A DNA stretch of 64,000 nt from Nemertoderma westbladi (GCA_032718475.1 JAUCBJ010007168.1:1-64000); one strand, 5' to 3'; numbered from the stretch's first letter, positions 55,275 through 64,000 are shown. Numbers and translations are program-made. Notes: a model not told the origin generated them from the sequence alone.

Positions 55275-58200
55275 TCACGATATGGGACTAATGGGGCGAA
55301 TCACTGGTTTACTTGGGACGTTGAGAGACGGTGCTACTATTTCCTCGCAAATTCGTCTATTTAGCATCCCAAAACCTCGACCGATTCCTCGTGACCGATC
55401 AGTTGTCACTACAGTTGGTAGAACGTCTGGGAACGCGCGAAAGGCGGACGACGCAGACCCAAGAGTAGCTTGCGCCCCCTGTTGATCAGCTGGTGTATGT
55501 CCCGATCCTCCTACTGGTTCTCTTGGAAGTGATACCGTATCCCGAGTAACTCGAATAGTCGGCTCAACTCCCTTGCGTTCTTCTACATTAATAATTTTCT
55601 TTAATTGTTGGCCCACCTTCTGGACCCGTATGATCCTACCCTGCCCGTCCTCCCGAGGGTGACGTGCAGACGGCGCAACCGGAGTGGCTGGTATATTTGT
55701 CGCCTCTAGGACCTCCTCTTCCTCGAATACGCTCGCTCGTATACGTTTATGGTAAAACGCGGCTCGGTACGCCCATGCGACGGTTAACCAAGCTCCTTTA
55801 TTCCGCTTTTCAGTTCGGAAACGATCGAATTCACCATACGTAATGCGATTAACGACTTTCTGAAAATTCCACGTGTTTTTGTTATCCGGGTGAATCTGTA
55901 GTAGATACTCGCGCACCACTCGGAATCCGCTGTCGTGGGGCAAAATATCAACAACCTCGATAAGTTCGTCATATTGGGGCATAGCGGAGATATATCCTTC
56001 CGACATCATCGTCTGGGGATTTACCGCCCAAAATCCGAGATGCGCTCTCATCGGAAACCGTCTTCTCTGTGCCGATACATGTTCGTCGGCCAAATCCTCC
56101 CACTCATCAAATAACTTCCTCACGAGTTTTACAGATTCGTGTTCATAAGGTATGTCTCTTAGTTGGCATTCAGATGCTCGATGTCCCTTTATATTGCAAT
56201 AAGTACATTGGGCCATAAATCTCCAGCAAGTATAAAAGGTATGAGACCCTTGATCCCCACACCATCCACAGATTAGCTGAGTCGTAGTAATGTGCTTTCC
56301 ACTGCACTTTGCCATATGATGTCCAGCGACGCCACATTTACTACACATCGTATTGGCAGGGTACCACACTCGTTCGTATATAAGATCTCCAATCGGTCGA
56401 GCGCTTCCTCCCATACTATAATCGTAATCATCTGGGTCTATGGGTTGGTAGGTTTCTGAAGGTTGTATACAAACTATAGCATCTGTTGCTTCAAGTTGTC
56501 GAATCTCCGTCTGAGATTTCTTCGGGAGGTTCCTTTCTATCTCAAGAAGTTCCTCTAAAGGATCGTCAGTGATCGTAGTAGTTACTTCGAATTCATCACC
56601 AAGGTGACCGATAGGCGCGCGCGTCTGCCGTGATTCATCCGTAATTTCCACGATACGTTCTCCTTCATAGGGTAACAATGTAAACATAGATGGTCTTTCG
56701 ATAAGAGATCCCGCACAGCGAAGATACACGTCTCGAAATATACTAAATCCTGCTCGAGTAAAGGCATTACACTGAGCGTCGGAGTTGTAGAAGGGTTCAA
56801 GGAATCGTCTAAACACGTCGGTACGAATTCTCCCTTCCATGTAGAACGTATGATCTTCTCCGAGACAAAGTGGATGTCTTTTGAGAGTCCGAGACACAAT
56901 GTCGGCGATTAGGCAAACATTCACTGACGACTCTATTGCTAAATAATATTGTAAGACCGCTCTTGGAGGTGACGTAATAGCCCAATACACGCATCCTCTC
57001 CATTTAAGCTGTGATTCAAACTCACTCATATCTGGAGTATCACCTTCTCCATAAGTTTCAATATACTTGTTTCTCTTGCCTTCCTTATAATCCCAATTGA
57101 ATAACAGGTAGGAAATGTATCCAGTTCCAGTCTTCTGAGTATTATACTCACGAAAATATCCCTGTTCTATAGACCACAGGATAAGAGGTCGAGTGTCGAC
57201 GTATGGTGTCGGTAGTCGGTCATCGCTGTCCGTCATGCCGGCGAAGTCGCTAATTAAATCCTCCCTTACTCCTGATCCAACCTTTACAACAGTTTTATCT
57301 AAAATCATGTTTCTTACCATCTTCGGTAGCATTCTAGCGTCGATATTACAAGCTTGGTCCATCTTCTTTACTATATCGGTGATAAGATGGTGTCGCTTTG
57401 TATTCGCTGGAGGTATCGGCATTCGTTTGTCGCTCCTCTGTCTACTGAAAACGTGCAGGACTCCGTCCGCCGCTCTAATCTGTATAGTCTTAGAAGTCAA
57501 ACTCTGCTGATGACTGCCGCCCTCGTTATCGTAAAACATGTAACCGTTTTCCTGAAACGATCTAAACGTCCTATTCCATTCATCCAACAATTCTTCCGAA
57601 GGTTGCCAAATCTTCTCTATATCCTTATCCTCATCGAAACGAATAACCTTACCTCGCCAATCTGCGGCAATATCTGTATCCGACTCGAAGGTTCCGGTTC
57701 CAATCCATAAACGAATCGTCTTGGTCAGATATCCTTTCAGATTACTCGGAGCTATATCGGCACCAGCTCTATCCAGTTCCTTGAAATCTTGAATATGAGG
57801 TGGAACGTTGTACACGACCTTTTGAGTAATATGTCTACGTAAATCATATATCTTACTCATATCGCTGAAAACAACTGCAGGAAGAAACTCCAAGTTTGAA
57901 ATGATTTCTGGATGATCCACGATGGGTATTTCGTACGTCGTATCCTGTCGGACTGGTATACTAATAGGGAAATTGAGTGTCGTACTCAATGGTTTCGTAG
58001 CTGAAGTACTATACGGTTGCATTTCTCTTGGCCTCTCCGGGGATGCAATCTGTAGTCTCTGAATAACGTTTTGAGCAAAGTTTATGCTCTCGAAAACTTC
58101 CGGTGTCATCTCCTTAGCTGAAGTTTGATCGTGTGACGTCCAATGGCAAGGTAGGCTCGCGAGTCTTCCACCCCATTCTTCCATCTCACCTTTCTCGAAA

Positions 58201-58940
58201 GCCTTGTAGGCTCTGTATAGGCTAAGAGCTTCTTTCTTTTCGCGGGTTGACTGATTCGCCTCGTCCAGCGTAAGTTCAAATACATCGGGTTCAACAACCT
58301 TAGGTGGGTAAATGACAGTTTCTCCCGCCTTTGGTCCGGTCATAGCAAATGAATGATATGGATTCGATAAAGGATACCCTCCTTCCTGGTAGCGTAGTTG
58401 TTGATGATTCGAACACCTCGCCAATATCGGTTCGGGATTTTCCTTATTCAAACGCATCGGAATCGCATTTCGTTGTTCGCGCATACAAGAACCGCATTGA
58501 TAATAAAGTTTATAAACTGAAAATGCTTCCTTGGTTTCTCTATCGTCCCCTCGAGTTCGTCTGTAAAGATGCATTCCATTGAATTCATCGCGTACCGCGG
58601 GCATAGGTTCGTGCGCCTTTAGGTATTGCATGGTATGATACAAACGACTAATTTCAGTATCGGGGTCTTCGCTAATGTCTCCCGTATCACACAAAGCATC
58701 GTACGGGTAAAGTTCATTGAAGGTTTGGCGCAAACTTTCGATTCTTTCGTTTAATGCGTTTTGCCTTCTCTTTAATACATTCGAGTCATATTTAGTTCTC
58801 GCGAGTTTCGCTGTACTTTCCGATAATTCTTTTATACCAAATATAGTATAATCCTTGGCTCCAAATCTTTCGAATGGCGCTGCTGCCTCCTCTTGGATAT
58901 CATATCCCCATCTCGGCTCTCCTTGTATCCCTTTCTCCAT
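55275..58940 (-). CDS. Gag-like protein with three CCHC zinc knuckles, located downstream of pol
   Basis: The 1221-residue frame is intact. Three retroviral-type zinc knuckles lie at C866-C869-H874-C879, C891-C894-H900-C905 (one residue longer spacing) and C912-C915-H920-C925. A possible extra zinc site is C149-C152-C176-H179. The C-terminal 120 residues are Pro/Ser/Gly-rich and end near an RGIGRGFG patch. I recognise no capsid fold, protease or membrane segment. CCHC knuckles bind RNA in Gag, so packaging of the element RNA is the natural guess. It lies 660 bases after the integrase stop, on the same strand, where an env-like ORF would be; normal BEL/Pao elements have gag upstream of pol. 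The shared hairpin motif argues that both ORFs belong to one element. Alternatively it is the gag of a second, nested element. Confidence 0.7.
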   Translation of the reverse strand: MEKGIQGEPRWGYDIQEEAAAPFERFGAKDYTIFGIKELSESTAKLARTKYDSNVLKRRQNALNERIESLRQTFNELYPYDALCDTGDISEDPDTEISRLYHTMQYLKAHEPMPAVRDEFNGMHLYRRTRGDDRETKEAFSVYKLYYQCGSCMREQRNAIPMRLNKENPEPILARCSNHQQLRYQEGGYPLSNPYHSFAMTGPKAGETVIYPPKVVEPDVFELTLDEANQSTREKKEALSLYRAYKAFEKGEMEEWGGRLASLPCHWTSHDQTSAKEMTPEVFESINFAQNVIQRLQIASPERPREMQPYSTSATKPLSTTLNFPISIPVRQDTTYEIPIVDHPEIISNLEFLPAVVFSDMSKIYDLRRHITQKVVYNVPPHIQDFKELDRAGADIAPSNLKGYLTKTIRLWIGTGTFESDTDIAADWRGKVIRFDEDKDIEKIWQPSEELLDEWNRTFRSFQENGYMFYDNEGGSHQQSLTSKTIQIRAADGVLHVFSRQRSDKRMPIPPANTKRHHLITDIVKKMDQACNIDARMLPKMVRNMILDKTVVKVGSGVREDLISDFAGMTDSDDRLPTPYVDTRPLILWSIEQGYFREYNTQKTGTGYISYLLFNWDYKEGKRNKYIETYGEGDTPDMSEFESQLKWRGCVYWAITSPPRAVLQYYLAIESSVNVCLIADIVSRTLKRHPLCLGEDHTFYMEGRIRTDVFRRFLEPFYNSDAQCNAFTRAGFSIFRDVYLRCAGSLIERPSMFTLLPYEGERIVEITDESRQTRAPIGHLGDEFEVTTTITDDPLEELLEIERNLPKKSQTEIRQLEATDAIVCIQPSETYQPIDPDDYDYSMGGSARPIGDLIYERVWYPANTMCSKCGVAGHHMAKCSGKHITTTQLICGWCGDQGSHTFYTCWRFMAQCTYCNIKGHRASECQLRDIPYEHESVKLVRKLFDEWEDLADEHVSAQRRRFPMRAHLGFWAVNPQTMMSEGYISAMPQYDELIEVVDILPHDSGFRVVREYLLQIHPDNKNTWNFQKVVNRITYGEFDRFRTEKRNKGAWLTVAWAYRAAFYHKRIRASVFEEEEVLEATNIPATPVAPSARHPREDGQGRIIRVQKVGQQLKKIINVEERKGVEPTIRVTRDTVSLPREPVGGSGHTPADQQGAQATLGSASSAFRAFPDVLPTVVTTDRSRGIGRGFGMLNRRICEEIVAPSLNVPSKPVIRPISPIS
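58152..58170 (-). promoter_or_regulatory. Hairpin motif copy 3, inside the CCHC ORF
   Basis: GGAAGACTCGCGAGCCT on the element strand, coding for GRLASL (residues 258-263). Confidence 0.6.
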
Positions 58941-59600
58941 AATTAGGGTGTAGTTACATAATCATTACTACTAGAGGGAATACAACAGAGTTTGTAGTTA
59001 GTTGTGAGGAGACGTGAGAGTTTCGTCTGCCCTTTGGGCTCGACAACGCTCTAACCTCCTACCCATAGCCTAAGATCTAGGGTTTCTTTAATGACACGCT
59101 GCTTCTTATCTAAAATTTTTTGCCGAAATAAAAACGAATTTTGGGCTAAACTGGCCGTGAGTCTAAAATACTCACTTTTTGATCCCAAACTATTATCAGA
59201 AAATAAGCAGTCAAGAATTAGTAATAAATATAGGGGAGTCTATTTTGACGTAACTTATTGAAACAAGACCGTGTAAAATTTAATTAAAATTTTAAGAAAG
59301 GCTCGCAAGTCTTCCTCTCTTGTTTCTCTAATTTTAAGTTCCACCCGACTGTACCCTGAAATCTATTCACTGGAGAAAATTTTTAAAAATTTTTCAAATC
59401 CAAATGGATTGTCTAAAATTTCGAAAATGTCTCAATATTGTGAGTTCCAAGTAGAATTCCATTTCTTATACCTACAAATCCCGCTCCTATGTGACACATA
59501 AGGGTACTACCCTCAATGTTCACATATAAAGACAATGGAATTCTACCGCTGTCCTTACTACGGTGTACAGGTACGTGGAAATCTATTTGTAAACTCCTAA
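58941..59600 (-). other. 660-bp spacer between the two retroelement ORFs
   Basis: AT-rich, with no frame. It holds hairpin motif copy 2 and a separate stem: GTAGAATTCCATT (59451-59463) and AATGGAATTCTAC (59534-59546), with smaller pairing inside (ATGTGACACAT). No splice, primer-binding or LTR signature could be proved. Confidence 0.55.
59295..59322 (-). promoter_or_regulatory. Hairpin motif copy 2, between ORFs
   Basis: Twenty-eight bases here are identical to copy 1 inside pol (61953-61980); the core is GGAAGACTTGCGAGCC. Confidence 0.65.
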
Positions 59601-62600
59601 TTATTTACTAATACTAGTTGGAGATTTGTAGTCTCCAGACTCATTACGAGTCTCTTCAAGAAGTACGAGACGTTGAGTCGGTCTGTCTACTGTACGACCG
59701 TCAATTGTCCGTACCGTCACAGTTCTTGTCACTCCATCCATAGATGGATGTGTGGCTAAAATTACACCTGTTATCCAGAAGCGTCTTTTTAGATTCACTT
59801 CCGCTAACAGCACGTGATCTCCCGGCTTTAATGCGCGGGTGTTATTGTACCAGTTTGTTCTGGCAGAAATAGAGGGCAAATAATGGTTTTGCCATATTTC
59901 CCAGAATTTGTTAGCCAGTAGTTTCGTGATTTTCCACGCTTTTCTACCGTAGCTGTCGCTTTCTATTGGAATAGAAATCGGCGTCAAAGTGGTCGGTGCC
60001 TGCATTAGCAGGTGTGCCGGTGTCAAAGCGAACTGAGATTGTTTGTCATCGGGTACTAATACTATTGGTCTAGTATTTAGTATTGCCTCGATTTCAACAA
60101 ACAATGTTGTCAGTTGGTCGTCTGTTAATATGTGGTTTACTGGAATGACCTTTGCCATGGCTGTCTTTATAGATCTAATCAATCTCTCCCAGACTCCGCC
60201 TCTCCAAGGACTATCTGGAGGGTTGAACTTCCAAACAATCTTGTGAGGTTGTAGTTCGTTCGAGATTTGATCATGATCTAATTTCTTAAAGGCTCTAGCA
60301 ATCTCATTCCGAGCACCAACAAAGTTTGTCCCTTGGTCTGAATACAAGCATTTTACTAGTCCGCGTCTAGCGATAAATCGCCTCAGTGCTAGTATAAACG
60401 CGTTGGTGGAAAGATCCATCACACGTTCAATATGAACTGCCCTACTGGACATACATGTGAAAATCAGTCCCCAGCGTTTTACTAGTATACGTCCACGTTT
60501 CGTATGTATGGGACCAAAGCAATCAATTCCAGTCTCTGTAAAAGGTGGTCTGAATGCTTGAAGTCGTGCTTGTGGTAGTTCACTCATTTCTTGGGTACCT
60601 ATTCTAGAATGTACCTTTTTACAAATAATACACGTACGTGTCACTGAACTTAACGCTTTACTGGGTCTAATTAATACAAATCTTGTACGTAAGTAGGAAA
60701 GACAGTGGTGTCTTCCAGCGTGTTTCAGATGTAAATGTGCGTCCAGTATCATTGCACGTTGTAGTTCGTGGTGTTGCGGTATTATTATTGGGTACCTAAA
60801 GTTTGTGTTAAAGTCAATGTTTTGAAGCCGAGATTTATGACAAAGTAAGCCATTATAAATAATCGGACTCCAACTCAGTATTGGTGACGACTTGATTGGT
60901 TGACCTTGATTTATGGATGTGAATTCGCGCGCGAAATATCGCAGTTGGTAATGGCGAATTAATTTAATCTCACATCTGTCAATCTCAGCCAATGTAAGTC
61001 GACGTGTAAAGTCACGTTTGCCTTTAACGTATTGTACAAAACGTACAATCCACGCTAATTTTCGGCAAACGTTTGTCCAAGAATCTGTTATGTTTACAAT
61101 ACGGTCGACATGAGTATTTGTGACGTCATCAGGTAAGTCAATTGAGATTTTGGAAGGTTTTGAATTACTAGAAGGGCCCACGGGTCCGCCGGTAGGTATT
61201 CCCTTGTTGACTGTTGATCCGTCCGGGTCTACAAGTAATTTGTCCTTCTTTGTCTTCTTACCTTGATTGTCGGTACTTTGTAAGTCGATCGTTAATGGTG
61301 GTTTGAACTCTATGGGATCAGTGGGTTTCGGTAAACTAATTTTTCTGCCGATATTAATCCCAGGTTTCACCATAGGTTGCAAGTTCGGTATGTCTCTTGA
61401 GCGCAAAGTAACACCTGTATTTACATTAGCGTAGGTACTACCCACATCTGTAATACATGAGGTTTCACCGTGGTTGCTCAAGTGTGTCAAAATTGATAGT
61501 TTGTCAATACAAGGCCGCTCCAATAGGGAAACTGCGGCTTTACTGTTAGTCGATAAATTACTAATGTCCGGTAGAACATTTTGTGATGTTTCTGACAAAA
61601 TGTCTAGTCGACTGTCTAGTAATGTGTCTGGCGATACGTCTGGTAACGTATCTGGTTGTTTGTCAATAGAAGGCCGCTCCAATAGGGAAACTGCGGCTTT
61701 ACTGTTTGTCAATACATTACTAATGTCCGGTAGAACATTTTGTGATGTTTTTGACAAAATGTCTAGTCGACTGTCTAGTAATGTGTCTGGCGATACGTCT
61801 GGTAACGTATCTGGTTGTATGTCAATAGAAGGCCGCTCCAATAGGGAAACTGCGGCTTTACTGTTTGTCAGTACGTTACTAGTGTCTAGTAGAATGTCTG
61901 GTTGACCGTCTGGTAACGTGTCTGGTTGACCGTCTGGCAATATGTCTGGTGTAGAAAGGCTCGCAAGTCTTCCTCTCTTGACCTTTGAAGTTATATCTTT
62001 CCATTTCGCCTTCGGTTTTTTCTTGAGTTTTGCCGCCGTCGTCCTTTTCTTTGTCTTCCCCTTTTTTGGTTTCTTGATTTCGGCGTCCTTGGGGATGGTG
62101 TTAGATTTGTTGTCGTATAGTGGCGGCCAATGTAGTGTTGAACCTTGTAAGAATTGTGGTCCGTGTTGCCAAAATTCTTTGTTCTCCGGTTTACAGAATT
62201 CCTCAGGCATCATTCCTCGCGACGCAATATCAGCTGGGTTTTGTGGTCCGGGACAATGTCGCCAATCCCCTTTTATTGAACGGTCTAGAATTTCCGCGCG
62301 ACGGTTAGCAACGAATGTCTTGAATTCGAGTGTGTCGTTGTTTATGTAAAATAAAACCAACGTCGCGTCAGTCCAATAAAATATCTGTAAACTCGACTGT
62401 AGTTCTGTCTGTATGAGGTTCACGATGGTGGTTGACAGGGTTGCGGCTTGTAGCTCGGCTCGTGGTGTCGTCATATACTTAGTAGGCATGGTCTTAGCCT
62501 TAGAAGTAATGAGCGAAACATCGAACTCGTCTGAGTCTACTTGTCTGCGCAAGTACGCTGCCACACCAAAACCGTTGTCACTGGCGTCAGAAAAACAGTG

Positions 62601-63290
62601 TAGTTCCAAGTTGTCAGGAAATGTACTTTGTAATGGAAAGTAAACCCTGGGTATGGAATAATCCTCTAGCGAAGATAATTCCGCCTCCCAGGTCTTCCAT
62701 AAGTCCACTTGGTCTGATGAGATCGGCTCGTCCCATGTTAGTCCATCCTTCCATATACTACGCATATAAATGCGGGCTTGCAGTATCACTGGACTGATGA
62801 ATCCTAACGGATCGAACAATCGGCTCAACTTTGACAAGCATGATCTCTTTGTCAGTGTGTTCTCTTGACTGTCCAGTCTCACTTTCACTCGAAAGTTGTC
62901 TGTGTTTGGGTCCCAAAAGAGCCCTAACACCTTAGTCGTCGGTAGTGGTTCGAACTCTAGGTCTATGTCACCACCTCCACGCTCAGTCGTCCCGAATGAG
63001 TCTACTAATTCGGCACTGTTTGAGGCGAATTTGGTGAGGTTAAAACCTCCGCCCGCTAAGCAGTCCCGTAATTGATGTGCTACTGTTGTAGCACGTTCTA
63101 CTGTGTCGCAACTCTGTAAACCGTCGTCTACATAAAAGTCACGCTCCACAATCCTAATTATCTCTGGGTCATACAGGTGTTTCTGATCCCTAGCGGCCTG
63201 CTTTAGGGCGTACATCGTGCAATTTGGGCTGTCTCTGGCACCGAAAACGCGAACTTGCATTTGGTAAGTCGCCGGTGGTAGACTTAACCC
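59601..63290 (-). CDS. BEL/Pao-like Pol: RT end, RNase H, integrase, with a large insert; 5' truncated
   Basis: The intact frame of 1219 residues (from the first Met) copies and integrates the element. RT: FYVDDG (42-47), preceded by VRVFGARDSPN. RNase H: CFSDAS (D225), PRAELQA (E269), WTDAT (D298), NPADIASRG (D344). Integrase: H842-H847-C877-C880 zinc site, then TGIDCFGPI (D913), YSDQGTNF (D975) and GGVWERLIRS (E1025). This arrangement is BEL/Pao. Residues about 385-720 are extra: a Lys-rich stretch (396-430), 53-residue tandem repeats and a Pro/Lys-rich part. The start is artificial; similarity continues to about 63287 and is cut at a TTAA where another repeat begins, so most of the RT, the protease and any upstream gag are missing here. 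Confidence 0.88.
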   Translation of the reverse strand, partial: GLSLPPATYQMQVRVFGARDSPNCTMYALKQAARDQKHLYDPEIIRIVERDFYVDDGLQSCDTVERATTVAHQLRDCLAGGGFNLTKFASNSAELVDSFGTTERGGGDIDLEFEPLPTTKVLGLFWDPNTDNFRVKVRLDSQENTLTKRSCLSKLSRLFDPLGFISPVILQARIYMRSIWKDGLTWDEPISSDQVDLWKTWEAELSSLEDYSIPRVYFPLQSTFPDNLELHCFSDASDNGFGVAAYLRRQVDSDEFDVSLITSKAKTMPTKYMTTPRAELQAATLSTTIVNLIQTELQSSLQIFYWTDATLVLFYINNDTLEFKTFVANRRAEILDRSIKGDWRHCPGPQNPADIASRGMMPEEFCKPENKEFWQHGPQFLQGSTLHWPPLYDNKSNTIPKDAEIKKPKKGKTKKRTTAAKLKKKPKAKWKDITSKVKRGRLASLSTPDILPDGQPDTLPDGQPDILLDTSNVLTNSKAAVSLLERPSIDIQPDTLPDVSPDTLLDSRLDILSKTSQNVLPDISNVLTNSKAAVSLLERPSIDKQPDTLPDVSPDTLLDSRLDILSETSQNVLPDISNLSTNSKAAVSLLERPCIDKLSILTHLSNHGETSCITDVGSTYANVNTGVTLRSRDIPNLQPMVKPGINIGRKISLPKPTDPIEFKPPLTIDLQSTDNQGKKTKKDKLLVDPDGSTVNKGIPTGGPVGPSSNSKPSKISIDLPDDVTNTHVDRIVNITDSWTNVCRKLAWIVRFVQYVKGKRDFTRRLTLAEIDRCEIKLIRHYQLRYFAREFTSINQGQPIKSSPILSWSPIIYNGLLCHKSRLQNIDFNTNFRYPIIIPQHHELQRAMILDAHLHLKHAGRHHCLSYLRTRFVLIRPSKALSSVTRTCIICKKVHSRIGTQEMSELPQARLQAFRPPFTETGIDCFGPIHTKRGRILVKRWGLIFTCMSSRAVHIERVMDLSTNAFILALRRFIARRGLVKCLYSDQGTNFVGARNEIARAFKKLDHDQISNELQPHKIVWKFNPPDSPWRGGVWERLIRSIKTAMAKVIPVNHILTDDQLTTLFVEIEAILNTRPIVLVPDDKQSQFALTPAHLLMQAPTTLTPISIPIESDSYGRKAWKITKLLANKFWEIWQNHYLPSISARTNWYNNTRALKPGDHVLLAEVNLKRRFWITGVILATHPSMDGVTRTVTVRTIDGRTVDRPTQRLVLLEETRNESGDYKSPTSISK
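61503..61880 (-). repeat. 159-bp in-frame tandem repeat in pol
   Basis: Two full 53-residue units (residues 481-533 and 534-586: QPDTLPDVSPDTLLDSRLDI ... SKAAVSLLERPSID) and partial ones each side. DNA identity between units is very high, so expansion is recent. Short PDxLPDGQ repeats precede it. Confidence 0.9.
61953..61980 (-). promoter_or_regulatory. Hairpin motif copy 1, inside pol
   Basis: It sits at the junction of the Lys-rich linker and the tandem repeats and encodes RGRLASL (residues 429-435). It is identical over 28 bases to the intergenic copy. Confidence 0.65.
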
Positions 63291-64000
63291 TATTAAACCC
63301 GGGGGGGGGTCAATATGACCCCCCCGTGGTTTTTTTATTATAATTCTGAAACAAACGCAGTTGGGAATCTGAAACTTTCTGACTTTTCCTAAAAATCTAT
63401 TATCTTCCTAGTAGTGAAAACCGTTTTCAAAAATATTGCGTACTTTTTGAGTTATAGCACCATTTTTTAACCCTACTTTTGGCACTTTTTTTGAGACGTT
63501 TTTTGAAAATTACATTTCATTAAATATGAATTGTAACATCTCTATTTTTGATTTACACCGGTTTTTTGGTGTTAGAAATTGGATGGAATTCATATAAATT
63601 GATTTAGAAATTTCAAACTTGTTTTTTTCGGTGGGTGCCAAATTTTGGTGCCAGCACCAAATTTTGAAATATGTCAATTTTGTAAATTGATTATTTGAAA
63701 CTTGTTTTTTACGCAATTGGGGTTTTTTGTGGTTCTGGATTCGATGAAATATATACGAGTTGCACTAAGCGTATCAAACTTGTATTTTTCGGTGCTGTGT
63801 GCAAATTTTGGTGCTAGCACGAAATTTTGAAAATCCATTCAATAGATAAAATTGCTTGTGACAATTTATTTCTTGCGTTTTAGAGGTTTATGGCTGTTCT
63901 GAATTCAATGGAATATATAATTATCGAACTAGACATCTCAAACTTGTATTTTTCGGATGTGGGTGCAAAATGTGGTGCCAGCACCAAATTTTGAAAACCA
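63288..64000. mobile_element. TTAA-inserted repeat (piggyBac-like end?), continues past the window
   Basis: After TTAA (63284-63287) the sequence starts CCCTATTAAACCC and then GGGGGGTCAATATGACCCCC, a stem. piggyBac elements insert at TTAA and often begin CCC(T)TA, so a non-autonomous relative is plausible. Only one end is visible and there is no transposase. Confidence 0.4.
63560..64000 (+). repeat. ~163-bp tandem repeat, nearly three units, continues past the window
   Basis: CTTGTTTTTTTCGG / CTTGTATTTTTCGG phrases recur at 63616, 63779 and 63942 (period 163). Each unit holds a palindrome-like TTTTGGTGCCAGCACCAAA. Confidence 0.85.

Noticed and set aside
58941-59600. Central LTR of two tandem BEL elements (pol of one, gag of the next)
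   Set aside because: Apart from the hairpin motif, this spacer shares no sequence with the presumed LTR at 53.7-55.2 kb. It also lacks a convincing TATA/AATAAA pair and primer site. Not fully excluded, as the 5' LTR is outside the window.

Overview
This is animal nuclear DNA, most likely from a marine invertebrate. Genes have GT-AG introns, two single-copy genes match metazoan families (SMC1 cohesin subunit, UBE2QL1-type E2), a fibrinogen-related gene is present, and intergenic DNA is packed with TIR elements, non-LTR, Penelope-like and BEL/Pao-like retroelements. Palindromes such as TACCGGTA and TAGGCCTA are common throughout. I cannot name the species from the sequence alone.

Layout. 0-2.1 kb: broken endonuclease-RT LINE. 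3.4-5.2 kb: intact intronless acyl-CoA synthetase (ACSF2-like), minus strand. 6.3-10 kb: UBE2QL1-like single-exon gene (6.9-7.6) among minus-strand pieces of the first LINE family and a 294-bp hAT-type MITE. 12-21.4 kb: tRNA-derived SINE pieces, a 1.2-kb foldback element and a chain of minisatellites. 23.6-26.2 kb: frameshifted Penelope-like element, minus strand. 27.3-28.6 kb: LINE tail and 32-bp minisatellite. 28.9-31.2 kb: fibrinogen-domain gene with a triplicated coiled-coil exon and two frame breaks. 32.2-37.6 kb: LINE tails, a 51-bp minisatellite, local duplications and a second foldback copy lying inside a LINE. 38-50 kb: repeats, palindromes, two CTACGCGTAG-rich TIR elements, three GTGGGG-ended MITEs and one possible three-exon small gene (40.4-41.2, minus strand).

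50.5-51.3 kb: first three coding exons of an SMC1 cohesin gene, plus strand. No further exon is visible; 12.7 kb of following intron holds an antisense BEL/Pao-like LTR retroelement (53.7-63.3 kb). Its layout is the most unusual thing here. The pol ORF (RT end, RNase H, integrase) carries a ~330-residue insert with 53-residue tandem repeats between RNase H and integrase. It is followed, not preceded, by a 1221-residue ORF with three CCHC zinc knuckles. A near-palindromic hairpin-forming motif (core GGAAGACTCGCGAGCCT) recurs six times over 7.3 kb, in both ORFs, between them and in the probable LTR. The 5' side of pol is cut at a TTAA by a different repeat with ~163-bp tandem units running off the window.

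Only the ACSF2-like, UBE2QL1-like and SMC1 loci look like functioning host genes, and nothing suggests that they work together. The rest is mobile or satellite DNA in several nested layers.
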